A stretch of 64,000 bases of DNA. Source: Virgisporangium aurantiacum. GTDB lineage: Bacteria; Actinomycetota; Actinomycetes; Mycobacteriales; Micromonosporaceae. Of the stretch, positions 7,902 through 15,874 are shown one piece after another (within the stretch, counting starts at the first letter, position 1; each line of letters begins with the position of its first letter). The notes beneath the pieces are model-generated. The model saw only the letters and a program-made list of their open reading frames with translations, made no database searches and was not told where the DNA came from. A program made the translations under genes and the position numbers. The DNA lies in the NCBI RefSeq assembly GCF_016863635.1, contig NZ_BOPG01000102.1, positions 1 to 64,000 on the forward strand, in the 5' to 3' direction.

Positions 7902-8903
7902 TCAGGTCAGCGGCTGCCAGACCAACCCGACGCGGGGAAACTCCGCGGCGTTGCCCGCGACCGTGCCGGTGGCCGTGATTCCGACCACGAGCCCCTGTCC
8001 GAGGTCGGTGTACCGCCCCGCGTTCCACACGAACGCGTGCCGGATCCCGTCGGCGCCGTAACTGTCGCCGGCCACGAGGCCGTCGTCGGTGAGGTCGTCG
8101 GCCCGGGTGTAGGAGTCGCCGTTCGGACCCTTGTAACCCATCGAGCCGAGGTCGGTGACCTGCCCGTGCCGCCACAGCCGGGCGTGCAGGTCGGCACCGA
8201 CGTAGGTGTTGCCGACGATGTCACCACGGTCGTTGATCGCGGCCGCGTCCTGGATCACGGTGGCACCGAGGAAGGTGACGGCACCGCCGCGCCACCGCAC
8301 GCCGCCGGTGGCGCCGGCCTGGTCCAGCGCCCAGCCGACGATCTCGCCGCGCGCATTGATGTCGCGGGCCGCGCTGTTGCCGCCGTACGGGTTGGCCAAC
8401 GCGGTCATCGTGCCGTTCTGCCAGAGGAACGCGCCGATCCGCCCGTCGGGCAGGTCGCTGTAGCCGACCACCTGGTCCCGGTCGTTCATGGCCATCACGT
8501 GGCTGTTGGGCCCGCCCAGGGTGCCGAGGTCGGTGAACGCGCCGTCGACCCACAGCACGGCACGCGTCGGCTTACCGTCGGTGCCGACCACGTCGCCGGC
8601 GATGTGACCGGTGTCGGCCACCGCCCGCGGGATCCACCCGGATCCGATGTCGGTCCGCACGCCGGCCTGCCAGGTGAACGCATGCGGCACGAAGTCGAAC
8701 CCGGACGCCATCCCCACGACCAGACCGGCGTCGTTGATGGCGTCTGCCTCGCTGTCCGCGTCGGCTATCTCCACCGCCGGACCGTACTTGCGGTCCGGCG
8801 CCGCCTGGGCCGGGCCGGCGGCGGTGACCACCGCGGTGACCACCGCCGTGACGCCCAGGCCGAGCAGCGTGATTCCGGCCAGCAGCTTACGAACTCGCAG
8901 CAT
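7902..8903 (-). CDS. Secreted HAF-repeat beta-propeller-like protein
   Basis: 333 residues with a clear SD (GGGGAGAG) before the ATG. The signal peptide is MLRVRKLLAGITLLGLGVTA.. ending AAGPAQAA. The rest is built from HAF repeats: HAFTWQAG..D.G, AVLWVDGAFTDLGTLGG, NDRDQVVGYS, GAFLWQNG, INARGEIVGWA, HARLWRHGQVTDLGS and HAFVWNAGRYTDLG. Each repeat is about 45-50 residues and probably forms a blade. Such proteins are common in secreted form in actinobacteria but lack a known biochemical role; binding or scaffolding is likely. Confidence 0.85.
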   Translation of the reverse strand: MLRVRKLLAGITLLGLGVTAVVTAVVTAAGPAQAAPDRKYGPAVEIADADSEADAINDAGLVVGMASGFDFVPHAFTWQAGVRTDIGSGWIPRAVADTGHIAGDVVGTDGKPTRAVLWVDGAFTDLGTLGGPNSHVMAMNDRDQVVGYSDLPDGRIGAFLWQNGTMTALANPYGGNSAARDINARGEIVGWALDQAGATGGVRWRGGAVTFLGATVIQDAAAINDRGDIVGNTYVGADLHARLWRHGQVTDLGSMGYKGPNGDSYTRADDLTDDGLVAGDSYGADGIRHAFVWNAGRYTDLGQGLVVGITATGTVAGNAAEFPRVGLVWQPLT

Positions 8904-9008
8904 GCGCTCTCCCCGTATCGCGCGAACGAATTCATCACAATCTACCCGACGGCGCCTTTCCGGACCGTCCCCGCCGACCTCCCGGCGATCGCTGGTACCG
9001 TCCGCCGC

Positions 9009-9890
9009 ATGTTCTCGCGCTGGACCGATCCGCGGCGGTCGGCCGACCGGGCAGCGGTCGCGCGGGGCTACGCGGCCTTCGAAGCGAAGGACTGGCCACG
9101 CGCCGGCGATCTGCTCGCCGACGCCGCCGCCCGGCTCAGCGGCAAGGCCGCCAGAGCGACCTGGTTCGACGCCGCGCTCGCGTACAAGTTCGCCCGCAAC
9201 TGGGTCCGCGCGTACGAAACCGGCAAGACAGCCGTGACGTACGTCAAACGGGGCGCCGAGGAGCCCGCGTTCTGGAACCTCGGCACCGCGGCGACCGTCC
9301 TGCGCGACTGGGACACCGCCCGCGACGCGTGGGCCGGGTACGGCCTGGAACCGTTCCCCGGCACCGGCCAGATCGACGCGGAACTCGGCCCCACCTGCGT
9401 GCGGCTCTCCGACGTCAGCGAGGTCGTGTGGGCCGTCCGGCTGTGCCCGACCCGGGCGCGCGTGATCAGCGTCCCCTTCGATGCCTCGCGCCGGTTCGGC
9501 GAGGTCGTCGTCCACGACGGGGCACCCAGCGGGGAGCGGACCTACGGCGACATGACGGTGCCGGTCTTCGACGAGGTCGCCCTGTTCGAGCCGTCCGACA
9601 CCGCGACCCTCTCGGTCCTGGTCACCTGCGGCCCCGGCGAACTCGAGGCGCTCGAGGACTCCTTCGCCAGCCGCCGGCTCGGATTCGAGGTCCTCGCCAG
9701 CCGCGTCGAGCTGTGCGACTGCTGCAGCCGCTCGACGATCCGCCAGCAGCGCGGGGAGTACGACGGCGAGCAGCAGGTCTACATCGCCGCCGCCGAAGAC
9801 GACGCCCGGGCGCTGCTCGACGCCTGGGCCGCCGAGCGGACCGACGGCCGCTCGTGGGCGAACCTGCACCCGGCCCCGATCGGCCGGTAA
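9009..9890 (+). CDS. Hypothetical TPR-like protein with C-terminal acidic domain
   Basis: 293 residues from ATG 9009. The first 120 residues look like helix-turn-helix TPR units (YAAFEAKDWPRAGDLLADAAA, FARNWVRAYETGKTAV, AFWNLGTAATVLRDWDTARDAWAGYG). The rest is a beta-rich domain beginning VRLSDVSEVVWAVRLCPTRARV, with the conserved-looking VELCDCCSRSTIRQQRGEYDGEQQV containing a CxCC cluster. I recognise the overall type (an actinobacterial hypothetical) but cannot assign a function. It is divergent from the HAF gene with a 105-base gap, so the two may share a promoter region. Confidence 0.75.
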   Translation: MFSRWTDPRRSADRAAVARGYAAFEAKDWPRAGDLLADAAARLSGKAARATWFDAALAYKFARNWVRAYETGKTAVTYVKRGAEEPAFWNLGTAATVLRDWDTARDAWAGYGLEPFPGTGQIDAELGPTCVRLSDVSEVVWAVRLCPTRARVISVPFDASRRFGEVVVHDGAPSGERTYGDMTVPVFDEVALFEPSDTATLSVLVTCGPGELEALEDSFASRRLGFEVLASRVELCDCCSRSTIRQQRGEYDGEQQVYIAAAEDDARALLDAWAAERTDGRSWANLHPAPIGR

Positions 9891-9944
9891 ACGGCGGCCA
9901 AGATCCCGATTGCGGCGCCGGTCGCCCGGCGGACAGGATCGGGC

Positions 9945-10244
9945 ATGGGTCTGGACAAGGTGGCCGCTCGCCGGCTGGCCGACGAGCACTACTCCCGCTG
10001 GTGCGCCAGCACGTCGTACGCCGAACTGGCCCACCGCGACGAACACTCGTCCTCCGACGACAGCGAGGTCACCGACCGTGGCGTGGCGTACCGGATCAGC
10101 CGCACGGTGTGGCGGGAGAGCGGCGACCGCGCGTACACGATGACGGTCAAGGTCAGCGAGGCCCGGCGGCGCGGGCTGTTCCGGTCGTCGGTGATCCGTA
10201 GCGGACGCATGTACCCGGACGGCTCCGTCACCGACGAGGTCTAG
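9945..10244 (+). CDS. Small hypothetical protein
   Basis: 99 residues, not recognised. The N-terminus is helical (MGLDKVAARRLADEHYSRW) and the remainder is beta-rich and charged (SEVTDRGVAYRISRTVWRE, AYTMTVKVSEARRRGLFRSSVI). There is no signal or membrane segment. It follows the TPR-like gene after 54 bases and may be cotranscribed. Its last 17 bases overlap the convergent regulator gene. Confidence 0.6.
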   Translation: MGLDKVAARRLADEHYSRWCASTSYAELAHRDEHSSSDDSEVTDRGVAYRISRTVWRESGDRAYTMTVKVSEARRRGLFRSSVIRSGRMYPDGSVTDEV

Positions 10245-10551
10245 CGTCCGCGCGGTCGGCGAGGTCGACGATCTGGCGCAGTGCCGCGATGTGCCTGTGC
10301 AGTGCCGCTCGGCCTGCCGGGGTCAGGGACAGCCAGGTACGTGGTCGTCGTCCGAGGTGGCCTTTGCGGATGGTCACGTATCCGGCTGCTTGCAGTGCGG
10401 TTGCCTGTTTGGATACGACGGAGTCGCTCAGTCCGCTGGTGTCACGGACGTCGGCGAACTCCACTTCCTGTGCCCCGGCGAGCACGGCCATCAGTGATAG
10501 CCGGGTCGTGGTGTTGATGATCGGGTCGGGGAGGGGCGGATGGTGGGTCAC
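10228..10551 (-). CDS. Winged-helix transcriptional regulator (MarR/HTH_34-like)
   Basis: 107 residues from a GTG overlapping the upstream stop (GTGA). The single winged helix reads RLSLMAVLAGAQEVEFADVRDTSGLSDSVVSKQATALQAAGYV, then the wing GHLGRRPRTWLSLTPAGRAAL. These short stand-alone domains in actinobacteria are usually encoded with a small membrane protein, as here, and are thought to regulate the same operon. The C-terminal helix (LRQIVDLADRADA) probably mediates dimerisation. Confidence 0.85.
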   Translation of the reverse strand: MTHHPPLPDPIINTTTRLSLMAVLAGAQEVEFADVRDTSGLSDSVVSKQATALQAAGYVTIRKGHLGRRPRTWLSLTPAGRAALHRHIAALRQIVDLADRADARPRR

Positions 10552-11012
10552 CACTTGCCCCGAGTTACCTGCTGGACGTAGCCGATTCCCCAGTACCGGC
10601 TGCGCCACGTCACCAGGGAGGCGGCGACGCCCAGGCACAGGCCGCTCAGCGTGAACGGAAGCGGTACGCCCAGGGTCTGTAGGGCCAGGCCCATCCCCAA
10701 CGAAATCGCGACGGAGGTGGTCGCGATCGCGGAGGTCAGTAGCCATGTCCGCCACCCGAGCGGGATCGGCAAGGGGCGGGCCCTTCGCCGCGACAGCGGC
10801 CCGGTGACGATCAGGAGCGCCGCGACGGACGCCAGCGGCGGAATCCAACGCCAGGCCTGCGGCGTGTCCCAGGTCGCGCCCCACACGGTGTACAGCACAA
10901 CGATTCCCGGATACCGCCAGCGGGAACGCGGCAGCGCCAACTCCGCGCCGCGGCGCAGGCTCTGCTCGGCTACGGCGAGGTCACGGGCGGCCTCTCGGGG
11001 AACTCCTGTCAT
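10548..11012 (-). CDS. Small four-helix membrane protein, partner of the winged-helix regulator
   Basis: 154 residues from ATG 11012; longer in-frame starts to 11138 are possible but add low-complexity sequence. An amphipathic N-terminus (REAARDLAVAEQSLRRGAELAL) is followed by four membrane segments (YPGIVVLYTVWGATW, IPPLASVAALLIVTGPL, WLLTSAIATTSVAISLGMGL, LSGLCLGVAASLVTW). This architecture regularly precedes a short winged-helix regulator in actinobacteria. No transport or enzyme motif is visible, so its role, perhaps in sensing or in controlling the regulator, is inference. Confidence 0.75.
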   Translation of the reverse strand: MTGVPREAARDLAVAEQSLRRGAELALPRSRWRYPGIVVLYTVWGATWDTPQAWRWIPPLASVAALLIVTGPLSRRRARPLPIPLGWRTWLLTSAIATTSVAISLGMGLALQTLGVPLPFTLSGLCLGVAASLVTWRSRYWGIGYVQQVTRGKW

Positions 11013-11127
11013 CGGTGTGGTCGTTCCGTGGCGTGGCCCAGCAGACTCCGGTTCGCCATCGCGCCCGGGTGTTGCAGCGGTTGAAACTAGGCTGCCGCCA
11101 GTGCTGTGAAAGGGAACAGGGAGTGCG

Positions 11128-11156
11128 AGAGCGGCCATCGATGCGATGGCCGCTCT
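11128..11156 (-). terminator. Strong hairpin downstream of the beta-lactamase-fold gene
   Basis: A perfect 13-bp inverted repeat has its arms at 11128-11140 and 11144-11156 and a three-base loop. It lies 31 bases past the stop of the gene at 11187-12422 and before the start of the membrane-protein operon. It is probably an intrinsic terminator of the high-GC type without a long U-tract. Confidence 0.75.
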
Positions 11157-11186
11157 GTCGTGGTCCTGGCGTTGTCGGGTTCGGTG

Positions 11187-12422
11187 TCAGTTGTCGATGG
11201 TCTGGTAGAGAGTGGTCCAGAAATCGTGCATGACCCGCGCCGAGTCCGGGGTGGACATGCCGACCTGGGTGCAGAGGATGCCGACGAGATCGTTGGCGGG
11301 GTCGGCGTAGGCGGTGATGCCGGCGCCGCCGTCCCAGCCGAACTGGCCGAGGGGGGCGTAGTCGGTGCGGTGGACGCGCACGGTCATGCCGAAGCCCCAG
11401 CCGCCGTGCTGCCCGGTGCCGTAGGAGAGGTGGGCGATGCTGTTCGCCCAGGCGTCGCGGGCGGCCTGCTGCCCCGGAGTGAGGCGGTTGGTGGTCATCA
11501 GCTCGACAGCGGGTTTGGAGAGGATGCGCTCGCCGCTGTGCTTCCCGCCGTCCAGCAGCATCCGGAAGTAGGCGTGGTAATCGTCGACGGTGGAGTCGAG
11601 TCCGCCGCCGCCTGAAGCGAATGCGGGGGGCTTGCTGTGGTGTCCGCCTTCGGCTGGGTCCTCGACGAGGAATTCGCCGGTCTCGGGGTGCGGGGCGTAC
11701 AGGGGCGGGAGGCGGTCGATCTTGTCGCCTGGCACATGGAAGCCGGTGTCGTGCATGCCGAGCGGCTCGAGGACCCGCTCGCGCAGGAAGTCCTCGAACG
11801 GCCGGCCGGTGACGCGGGCGACCAGGACGCCGAGGAGGTCGTCGCCGAGGTTGTACAGCCACCGCTCGCCGGGCTGGTACATCAGCGGCAGGGTGGCGAG
11901 GCGGCGCAGCCACTCGTCCGGGTCGGGTTCGGGCAGGAGCCATCCGTCTGCCTGGCCGTAGACGCCGCGCTCGAAGAACGCGGCCATCATCGGGGCGGTC
12001 CGGGCGGTCATGTCCAGGCCGAGACCGAGAGTGGAGGTGAGCACGTCGCGGACGTTGATCGGCCGGAACGCCGGCACGGTCTCGTCCAGCGGGCCGTCGG
12101 GTGCCTTGAGGACTTGGCGGTCGGCCAGTTCGGGGAGCCACTGGTCGATCGGGTCGTCCAGGCGGAGCCGGCACTCGTCGAGCAGGACCATCGCCGCGGA
12201 GGCCGCGACCGGTTTGGTGGTGGAGGCCATGCGGAATATCGTGTTGCGGCGCATGGGGGCGCCGCCGTCGTGGCGCATCGTCCCGATCGCCTCGACGTGG
12301 GTCTGGCCGCCGCGGCTGACCAGGGCGACGAGGCCGGGGATCTTCCCGGAGTCGACATGCCGGGCCAGGACGTCGTGCAGTTTGGTCAGTCCCGATGCGG
12401 TGAAGCCGTTGTTGCCGTTCAT
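11187..12422 (-). CDS. Beta-lactamase-family serine hydrolase (class C/EstB-like)
   Basis: 411 residues with GGAG eight bases before the ATG. The SxxK nucleophile motif is MASTTKP (Ser near residue 67) and the second motif is YNLGDD. Conserved segments LIRV/INVRDVLTSTLGLG, LEPLGMHDTGF and a GWDGG near the C-terminus are typical of serine beta-lactamase-related esterases and D-aminopeptidases. There is no signal peptide, so the protein is cytosolic. That argues for an esterase or amidase rather than a resistance enzyme. It is divergent from the HTH_38-MarR regulator at 12646, with matching inverted-repeat sites between them. Confidence 0.88.
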   Translation of the reverse strand: MNGNNGFTASGLTKLHDVLARHVDSGKIPGLVALVSRGGQTHVEAIGTMRHDGGAPMRRNTIFRMASTTKPVAASAAMVLLDECRLRLDDPIDQWLPELADRQVLKAPDGPLDETVPAFRPINVRDVLTSTLGLGLDMTARTAPMMAAFFERGVYGQADGWLLPEPDPDEWLRRLATLPLMYQPGERWLYNLGDDLLGVLVARVTGRPFEDFLRERVLEPLGMHDTGFHVPGDKIDRLPPLYAPHPETGEFLVEDPAEGGHHSKPPAFASGGGGLDSTVDDYHAYFRMLLDGGKHSGERILSKPAVELMTTNRLTPGQQAARDAWANSIAHLSYGTGQHGGWGFGMTVRVHRTDYAPLGQFGWDGGAGITAYADPANDLVGILCTQVGMSTPDSARVMHDFWTTLYQTIDN

Positions 12423-12459
12423 GGTGGATCTCCTTGCTGGCGTTGTTTCCGATACGAGA

Positions 12460-12475
12460 AACGCTACGTTGCGTT
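12460..12475. promoter_or_regulatory. Operator half-site set near the hydrolase promoter
   Basis: AACGC-N6-GCGTT forms a small inverted repeat, and 12467-12475 reads CGTTGCGTT, identical to the right arm of the larger palindrome at 12560-12590. It lies 40-55 bases upstream of the hydrolase start, where a repressor would block its promoter. Confidence 0.6.
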
Positions 12476-12559
12476 CCCTCTCCCGGCAACAAACGGTTCG
12501 CGATATACCCGTAAAACGGCAGGCCAGAGGCGTGACTTCATTGCGACGGATGTAGAACT

Positions 12560-12590
12560 AACGCAACGGATGCAGGTCACTCGTTGCGTT
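12560..12590. promoter_or_regulatory. Palindromic operator upstream of the HTH_38-MarR regulator
   Basis: AACGCAACG (12560-12568) and CGTTGCGTT (12582-12590) are perfect 9-bp inverted arms separated by 13 bases. It lies 55-86 bases upstream of the GTG start at 12646. The shared 9-mer with 12467-12475 suggests one protein, most simply the adjacent regulator, controls both divergent genes. Confidence 0.7.
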
Positions 12591-12645
12591 GGATGGAAAA
12601 CGAACGCTACGATGGCGGCACCAGTGAAGCGCGGAGGGAGACACG

Positions 12646-13389
12646 GTGTCGGGGAGCAGACTGACCCAGCAGGAGCGGCAGCAGATCGCGCGCTCGCTGG
12701 CCGACGACGTCCCGTACGCGGAGATCGCACGGCGCCTCGATCGTCCCACCTCGACGGTCACTCGCGAGGTGATGCGCAACGGCGGACCCGGCGGCTACCG
12801 CGCAGATCTGGCCCACCTCGCCACCGAGCGCCGTGCTCGCCAACCCAAGCGCACCACGCCCCGACGGCAGGCGGCCCCGGCTCCGGACTTTGGCAGGGAT
12901 GATGCAGCCGTGCGCGAGTACGAGGAGACGTTCACCGGTCTCCTTATGCGCCAAGGCATGCCCAAGATGACGGCTCGGGTACTGACGTGCCTCTTCATCG
13001 CGGACTCGGGCAGCGTCACCGCCGCTGAACTCGTCCAACGCCTCGGCATCAGCCCCGCGACCGTCTCCAAGTCGGTCGCGTCCCTCGAGAGCCAGGGCCT
13101 GATCGCCCGAGTGCGCGACGAGCGCCGCCGCGAACGCTACTTCGTCGACGGCGACGTCTGGTACGAGTCCACACTCGCCAGCGCCCGCGGCATGGTCCAG
13201 GTCGCCGAGGTCGCGCGGCAGGGCGTCGCCATCCTCGGTCGCGACAGCCCGGCCGGCAACCGCATGGAGAACATGGCCCGCTTCGGCGACCACATCAGCG
13301 AGAGCATCCTGCGCGCCGCAGAACAGGTCCGCGAGCTCCTCCACACCAAACCCGCAACGACGCCTGAGGACACCACCTCCGACGACTGA
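12646..13389 (+). CDS. Regulator fusing an IS30-type HTH_38 domain to a MarR/GbsR-like winged helix
   Basis: 247 residues from a GTG with a GGAGGGAG SD. Residues 5-50 (RLTQQERQQIARSLADDVPYAEIARRLDRPTSTVTREVMRNGG) match the HTH_38 domain found at the N-terminus of IS30-family transposases. After a basic Pro/Ala linker, residues 105-180 form a MarR-like domain (TARVLTCLFIADSGSVTAAELVQRLGISPATVSKSVASLESQGLI with wing RDERRRERYFVDGD). A C-terminal helical region follows (ISESILRAAEQVRELL). Two DNA-binding domains in one chain could explain the widely spaced palindrome upstream. There are no transposase catalytic residues. It is likely an autoregulator and repressor of the divergent hydrolase. Confidence 0.85.
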   Translation: MSGSRLTQQERQQIARSLADDVPYAEIARRLDRPTSTVTREVMRNGGPGGYRADLAHLATERRARQPKRTTPRRQAAPAPDFGRDDAAVREYEETFTGLLMRQGMPKMTARVLTCLFIADSGSVTAAELVQRLGISPATVSKSVASLESQGLIARVRDERRRERYFVDGDVWYESTLASARGMVQVAEVARQGVAILGRDSPAGNRMENMARFGDHISESILRAAEQVRELLHTKPATTPEDTTSDD

Positions 13390-13681
13390 TCAGGCGGCGA
13401 CATGTCAGCACCCACCAACCGGAATCGAGCACCTACCGGACCCATCGGGAAACTTGATCCGGCGGTGATGAGGGTTGCAGCACAGCCGTTCCGGCTGTTC
13501 TGGCAGGATCCCGCCGACCAGCGACGTTCCCATGCGCCGGACTGCCGCCCGGCCGGTACTGCACGAGAAGCTGCGACACGAATCCACGCCGGCAACTGGT
13601 TGGACCGCCAACATCGGCATGTGTCAACGCATTGAAACAACGACCGGCAGGGCCACCGTCGGCCACTCATCGGGCATAGGA

Positions 13682-14025
13682 GTGTTCGATGATGGACTCG
13701 TGGACAACACGGACTCCGAGCGGGAGATCGGGCCCGTCGTGCGGGCGATCGATTGGGCCCGTTACGGCGTCGCCGACCCGGCTGAGCTCGGTGAGGCATT
13801 CACGCATCTGGTGAACGCCCAGGTTGCCGAGCAGCACCCGGGTCCGCCCCGTGGGGTGGCACTGCGGATCCTCGCTGATCTCCTGTCCTGGAGCCGAGAC
13901 GAGGACGACATCCACACTCGGCTCCGATCCGTGGCGGTCGGGCTGCTCCCGCTACTTCGTCGGCTCAAGCCCGGCCGGAAGAACACGACGGTCCCGGACG
14001 CGGCCCACGATCTGCTCCTGCCCAG
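13682..14025 (+). pseudogene. Possible truncated gene beside the sugar cluster
   Basis: From a GTG at 13682 the frame encodes a protein-like stretch (IGPVVRAIDWARYGVADPAELG, VALRILADLLSWSRDEDD, LLPLLRRLKPG). It then runs on into the antisense of the SMP-30 gene, where composition becomes Arg/Ser-rich and meaningless. The good part stops close to the 3' end of the catabolic cluster, so this may be the 5' remnant of a gene cut when the cluster was joined here. It is not recognised and is low confidence. In 13390-13681, between the regulator and this frame, I see no gene. Confidence 0.35.
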
Positions 14026-14892
14026 TCAGCCGGCGAACCTGGTCGGTTCCGTTCCCTTGGTCGACGGGTCGACCAGAAGTACCTGCCCGGAGCGGGGCGC
14101 GGCCACCAGCGCGGCGTCGGTCATCCCGATCCGAGCGGTGGTGACCGCGAGCAGGTTGAGGTCCGGTCCGACGAACGCGCACCGCGTCGGCCGCGACACC
14201 GGTAGCTCGACGACGCGGTCGACCGCGCCGTCGGGGGAGTACCGCACGATCCGACCGCCGTCCCATTTGCAGTTCCAGATGAACCCCTCCGCGTCGACGG
14301 TGACGCCGTCGGGGAACCACAACTCGTCCTCGTCGGATACGAACAGGCGGCCCGCGCCGACGGTGCCGGTGTCGACGTCGAATTCGTACGCGGTGATCCG
14401 TCGTCGGGTCGAGTCGACGTGGTACATCGTGCTGCCGTCGAGGCTCCAGGCCGGTCCGTTGGAGCAGATGATGCCGTCGAACGCCCGGCTCACCGTGCTG
14501 TCGGCGGAAAGGCAGTAGAACGAGCCCGTCGGCTCGGCCTCCGCGAGGTCCATGGAGCCGAACCAGAATCGCCCGCCCGGATCGACCGCGCCGTCGTTGA
14601 ATCGGTTGCCGGGCCGGCCTGCCTCGACGTCCCGGACCACCTCGATCCTTCCGCTGTCGACGTCGCAGAACACGAGTTCGTGCCGCAGCGCCGCGACCAG
14701 ACCGCCGCCGGTCCGCAACGCCACGCAGCCGACCGGTTCGGGAACGTCCAGTGTGGACGTTCGACGGGTGTCCCAGTCGAGGGCATGTATCCGGCAACCG
14801 GTGATGTCGACCCAGTAGAACCGGGACCTTTCCGCGTCCCACAGTGCGCTCTCGCCGAGATCGCACACGATGTCGCTGAGTACGTCAATCAT
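14026..14892 (-). CDS. SMP-30/gluconolactonase-family sugar lactonase
   Basis: 288 residues from ATG 14892, which overlaps the upstream permease stop by eight bases; an upstream in-frame ATG at 14910 is possible. The six-bladed propeller signatures are present: LGESALWDAERSRFYWVDI with the metal-ligand Glu, GNRFNDGAVDPGGRFWFGSM with the ligand Asn, SNGPAWSLDGSTMYHVDS, and FPDGVTVDAEGFIWNCKWDGG with the ligand Asp. Such enzymes open sugar 1,5- or 1,4-lactones. As the last gene of an ABC sugar-import operon near an L-fuconate dehydratase, it probably hydrolyses L-fuconolactone or a related deoxysugar lactone. Confidence 0.9.
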   Translation of the reverse strand: MIDVLSDIVCDLGESALWDAERSRFYWVDITGCRIHALDWDTRRTSTLDVPEPVGCVALRTGGGLVAALRHELVFCDVDSGRIEVVRDVEAGRPGNRFNDGAVDPGGRFWFGSMDLAEAEPTGSFYCLSADSTVSRAFDGIICSNGPAWSLDGSTMYHVDSTRRRITAYEFDVDTGTVGAGRLFVSDEDELWFPDGVTVDAEGFIWNCKWDGGRIVRYSPDGAVDRVVELPVSRPTRCAFVGPDLNLLAVTTARIGMTDAALVAAPRSGQVLLVDPSTKGTEPTRFAG

Positions 14893-15874
14893 TGGCGCGC
14901 TCCCGGCCATAGGTGAGGAGGATCGTCAGGATGACCAGGCCGTAGATGATGTTCCGGCCGTATTCGGGAACCTGCTTTGCCTGTAGCAGCGTGACGATGG
15001 CGACGAGGGTCACCGAGCCGGCCATGACGCCGATGTAGTTGCCGCGCCCACCGAGGATCGACACACCGCCGACGACGACGGCCGCGATGGACTCGAACAG
15101 GTACGGATCCCCGAGCCCGAGTGAGGCCTGCCCGCCGTAGGCGACCAGCGCGATGCCGGCCAGCGCGGCGAACATCCCGCTGAGGGTGTACAGGGTGACG
15201 GTGACGGCGCGAACCGGCACGCCGGCGAGGAACGCGGCCCGCGGATTGTTGCCGATCGCGTAGACGCGCCGGCCGAACGTCGTGAGGGTCAGCAGGACAC
15301 TGACGAACAACGCCACACCAGCCCAGACGAGCAGTTCCGCCGGAATCCCGGCCAGTTGGCCGACCACCAGGCGGCGCAACGGCTCCGGCACGTACGACGC
15401 GCACGACCCGCAGGTCAGTCCCTTGGACAGGCCGAGGGAAAGACCCTGCAGGACACCGTTCATGCCGAGCGTCATCACCACCGCCGGCACATTGAGCCAG
15501 GCCACGCCCATCCCGTTGGCAAAGCCGACGGCCGCGCCGACGCCGAGTGCCAGGCCGATTGCGGCCGGCAGCCGTCCGACCTGGCCGAGGCTGCTCGTCG
15601 TGAGCACGATGGCCGCGGCGTTGAGCACCCACGGCATCGACAGGTCGATGCCGCCGACGAGCACCACGAGCATCTGCCCGGCCCCGACGAAACCGATGAA
15701 GCTCGCCAGGATCACCATGGCGCGCACGCTGCTCGCCGACGCGAAGCCGGGGTGCACGACGGTACCGACGGCGAGGATCGCGACGGCGACCGCACATGCG
15801 TACACCACCAGGCGCGTGCTCGCGGTCACGTCGTCGAACCAGCGGCGGCGCAGCATCCGACCGGTGTCGGTCAT
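14885..15874 (-). CDS. Sugar ABC transporter permease (ribose/xylose type), second permease
   Basis: 329 residues with about nine membrane segments. It carries the family hallmarks GQMLVVLVGGIDLSMPWVLN (compare VxxTGGIDLS), NAR-type GNNPRAAFLAGVPV and AVVVGGVSILGGRGNYIGV. It overlaps the upstream permease by four bases and the lactonase by eight. It differs clearly from its neighbour, so the pair may form a heterodimeric channel. The cytoplasmic EAA-like contact with the ATPase lies in the GNN loop region. Confidence 0.9.
   Translation of the reverse strand: MTDTGRMLRRRWFDDVTASTRLVVYACAVAVAILAVGTVVHPGFASASSVRAMVILASFIGFVGAGQMLVVLVGGIDLSMPWVLNAAAIVLTTSSLGQVGRLPAAIGLALGVGAAVGFANGMGVAWLNVPAVVMTLGMNGVLQGLSLGLSKGLTCGSCASYVPEPLRRLVVGQLAGIPAELLVWAGVALFVSVLLTLTTFGRRVYAIGNNPRAAFLAGVPVRAVTVTLYTLSGMFAALAGIALVAYGGQASLGLGDPYLFESIAAVVVGGVSILGGRGNYIGVMAGSVTLVAIVTLLQAKQVPEYGRNIIYGLVILTILLTYGRERAND

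Noticed and set aside
6711-9008. Long plus-strand extension upstream of the TPR-like gene
   Set aside because: Antisense to serA and the HAF gene; the real start is the ATG at 9009 where sequence becomes protein-like.
12646-12800. IS30-family transposase
   Set aside because: Only the HTH_38 domain is present; no DDE catalytic region and no terminal inverted repeats around it, so it is a regulator, not a mobile element.
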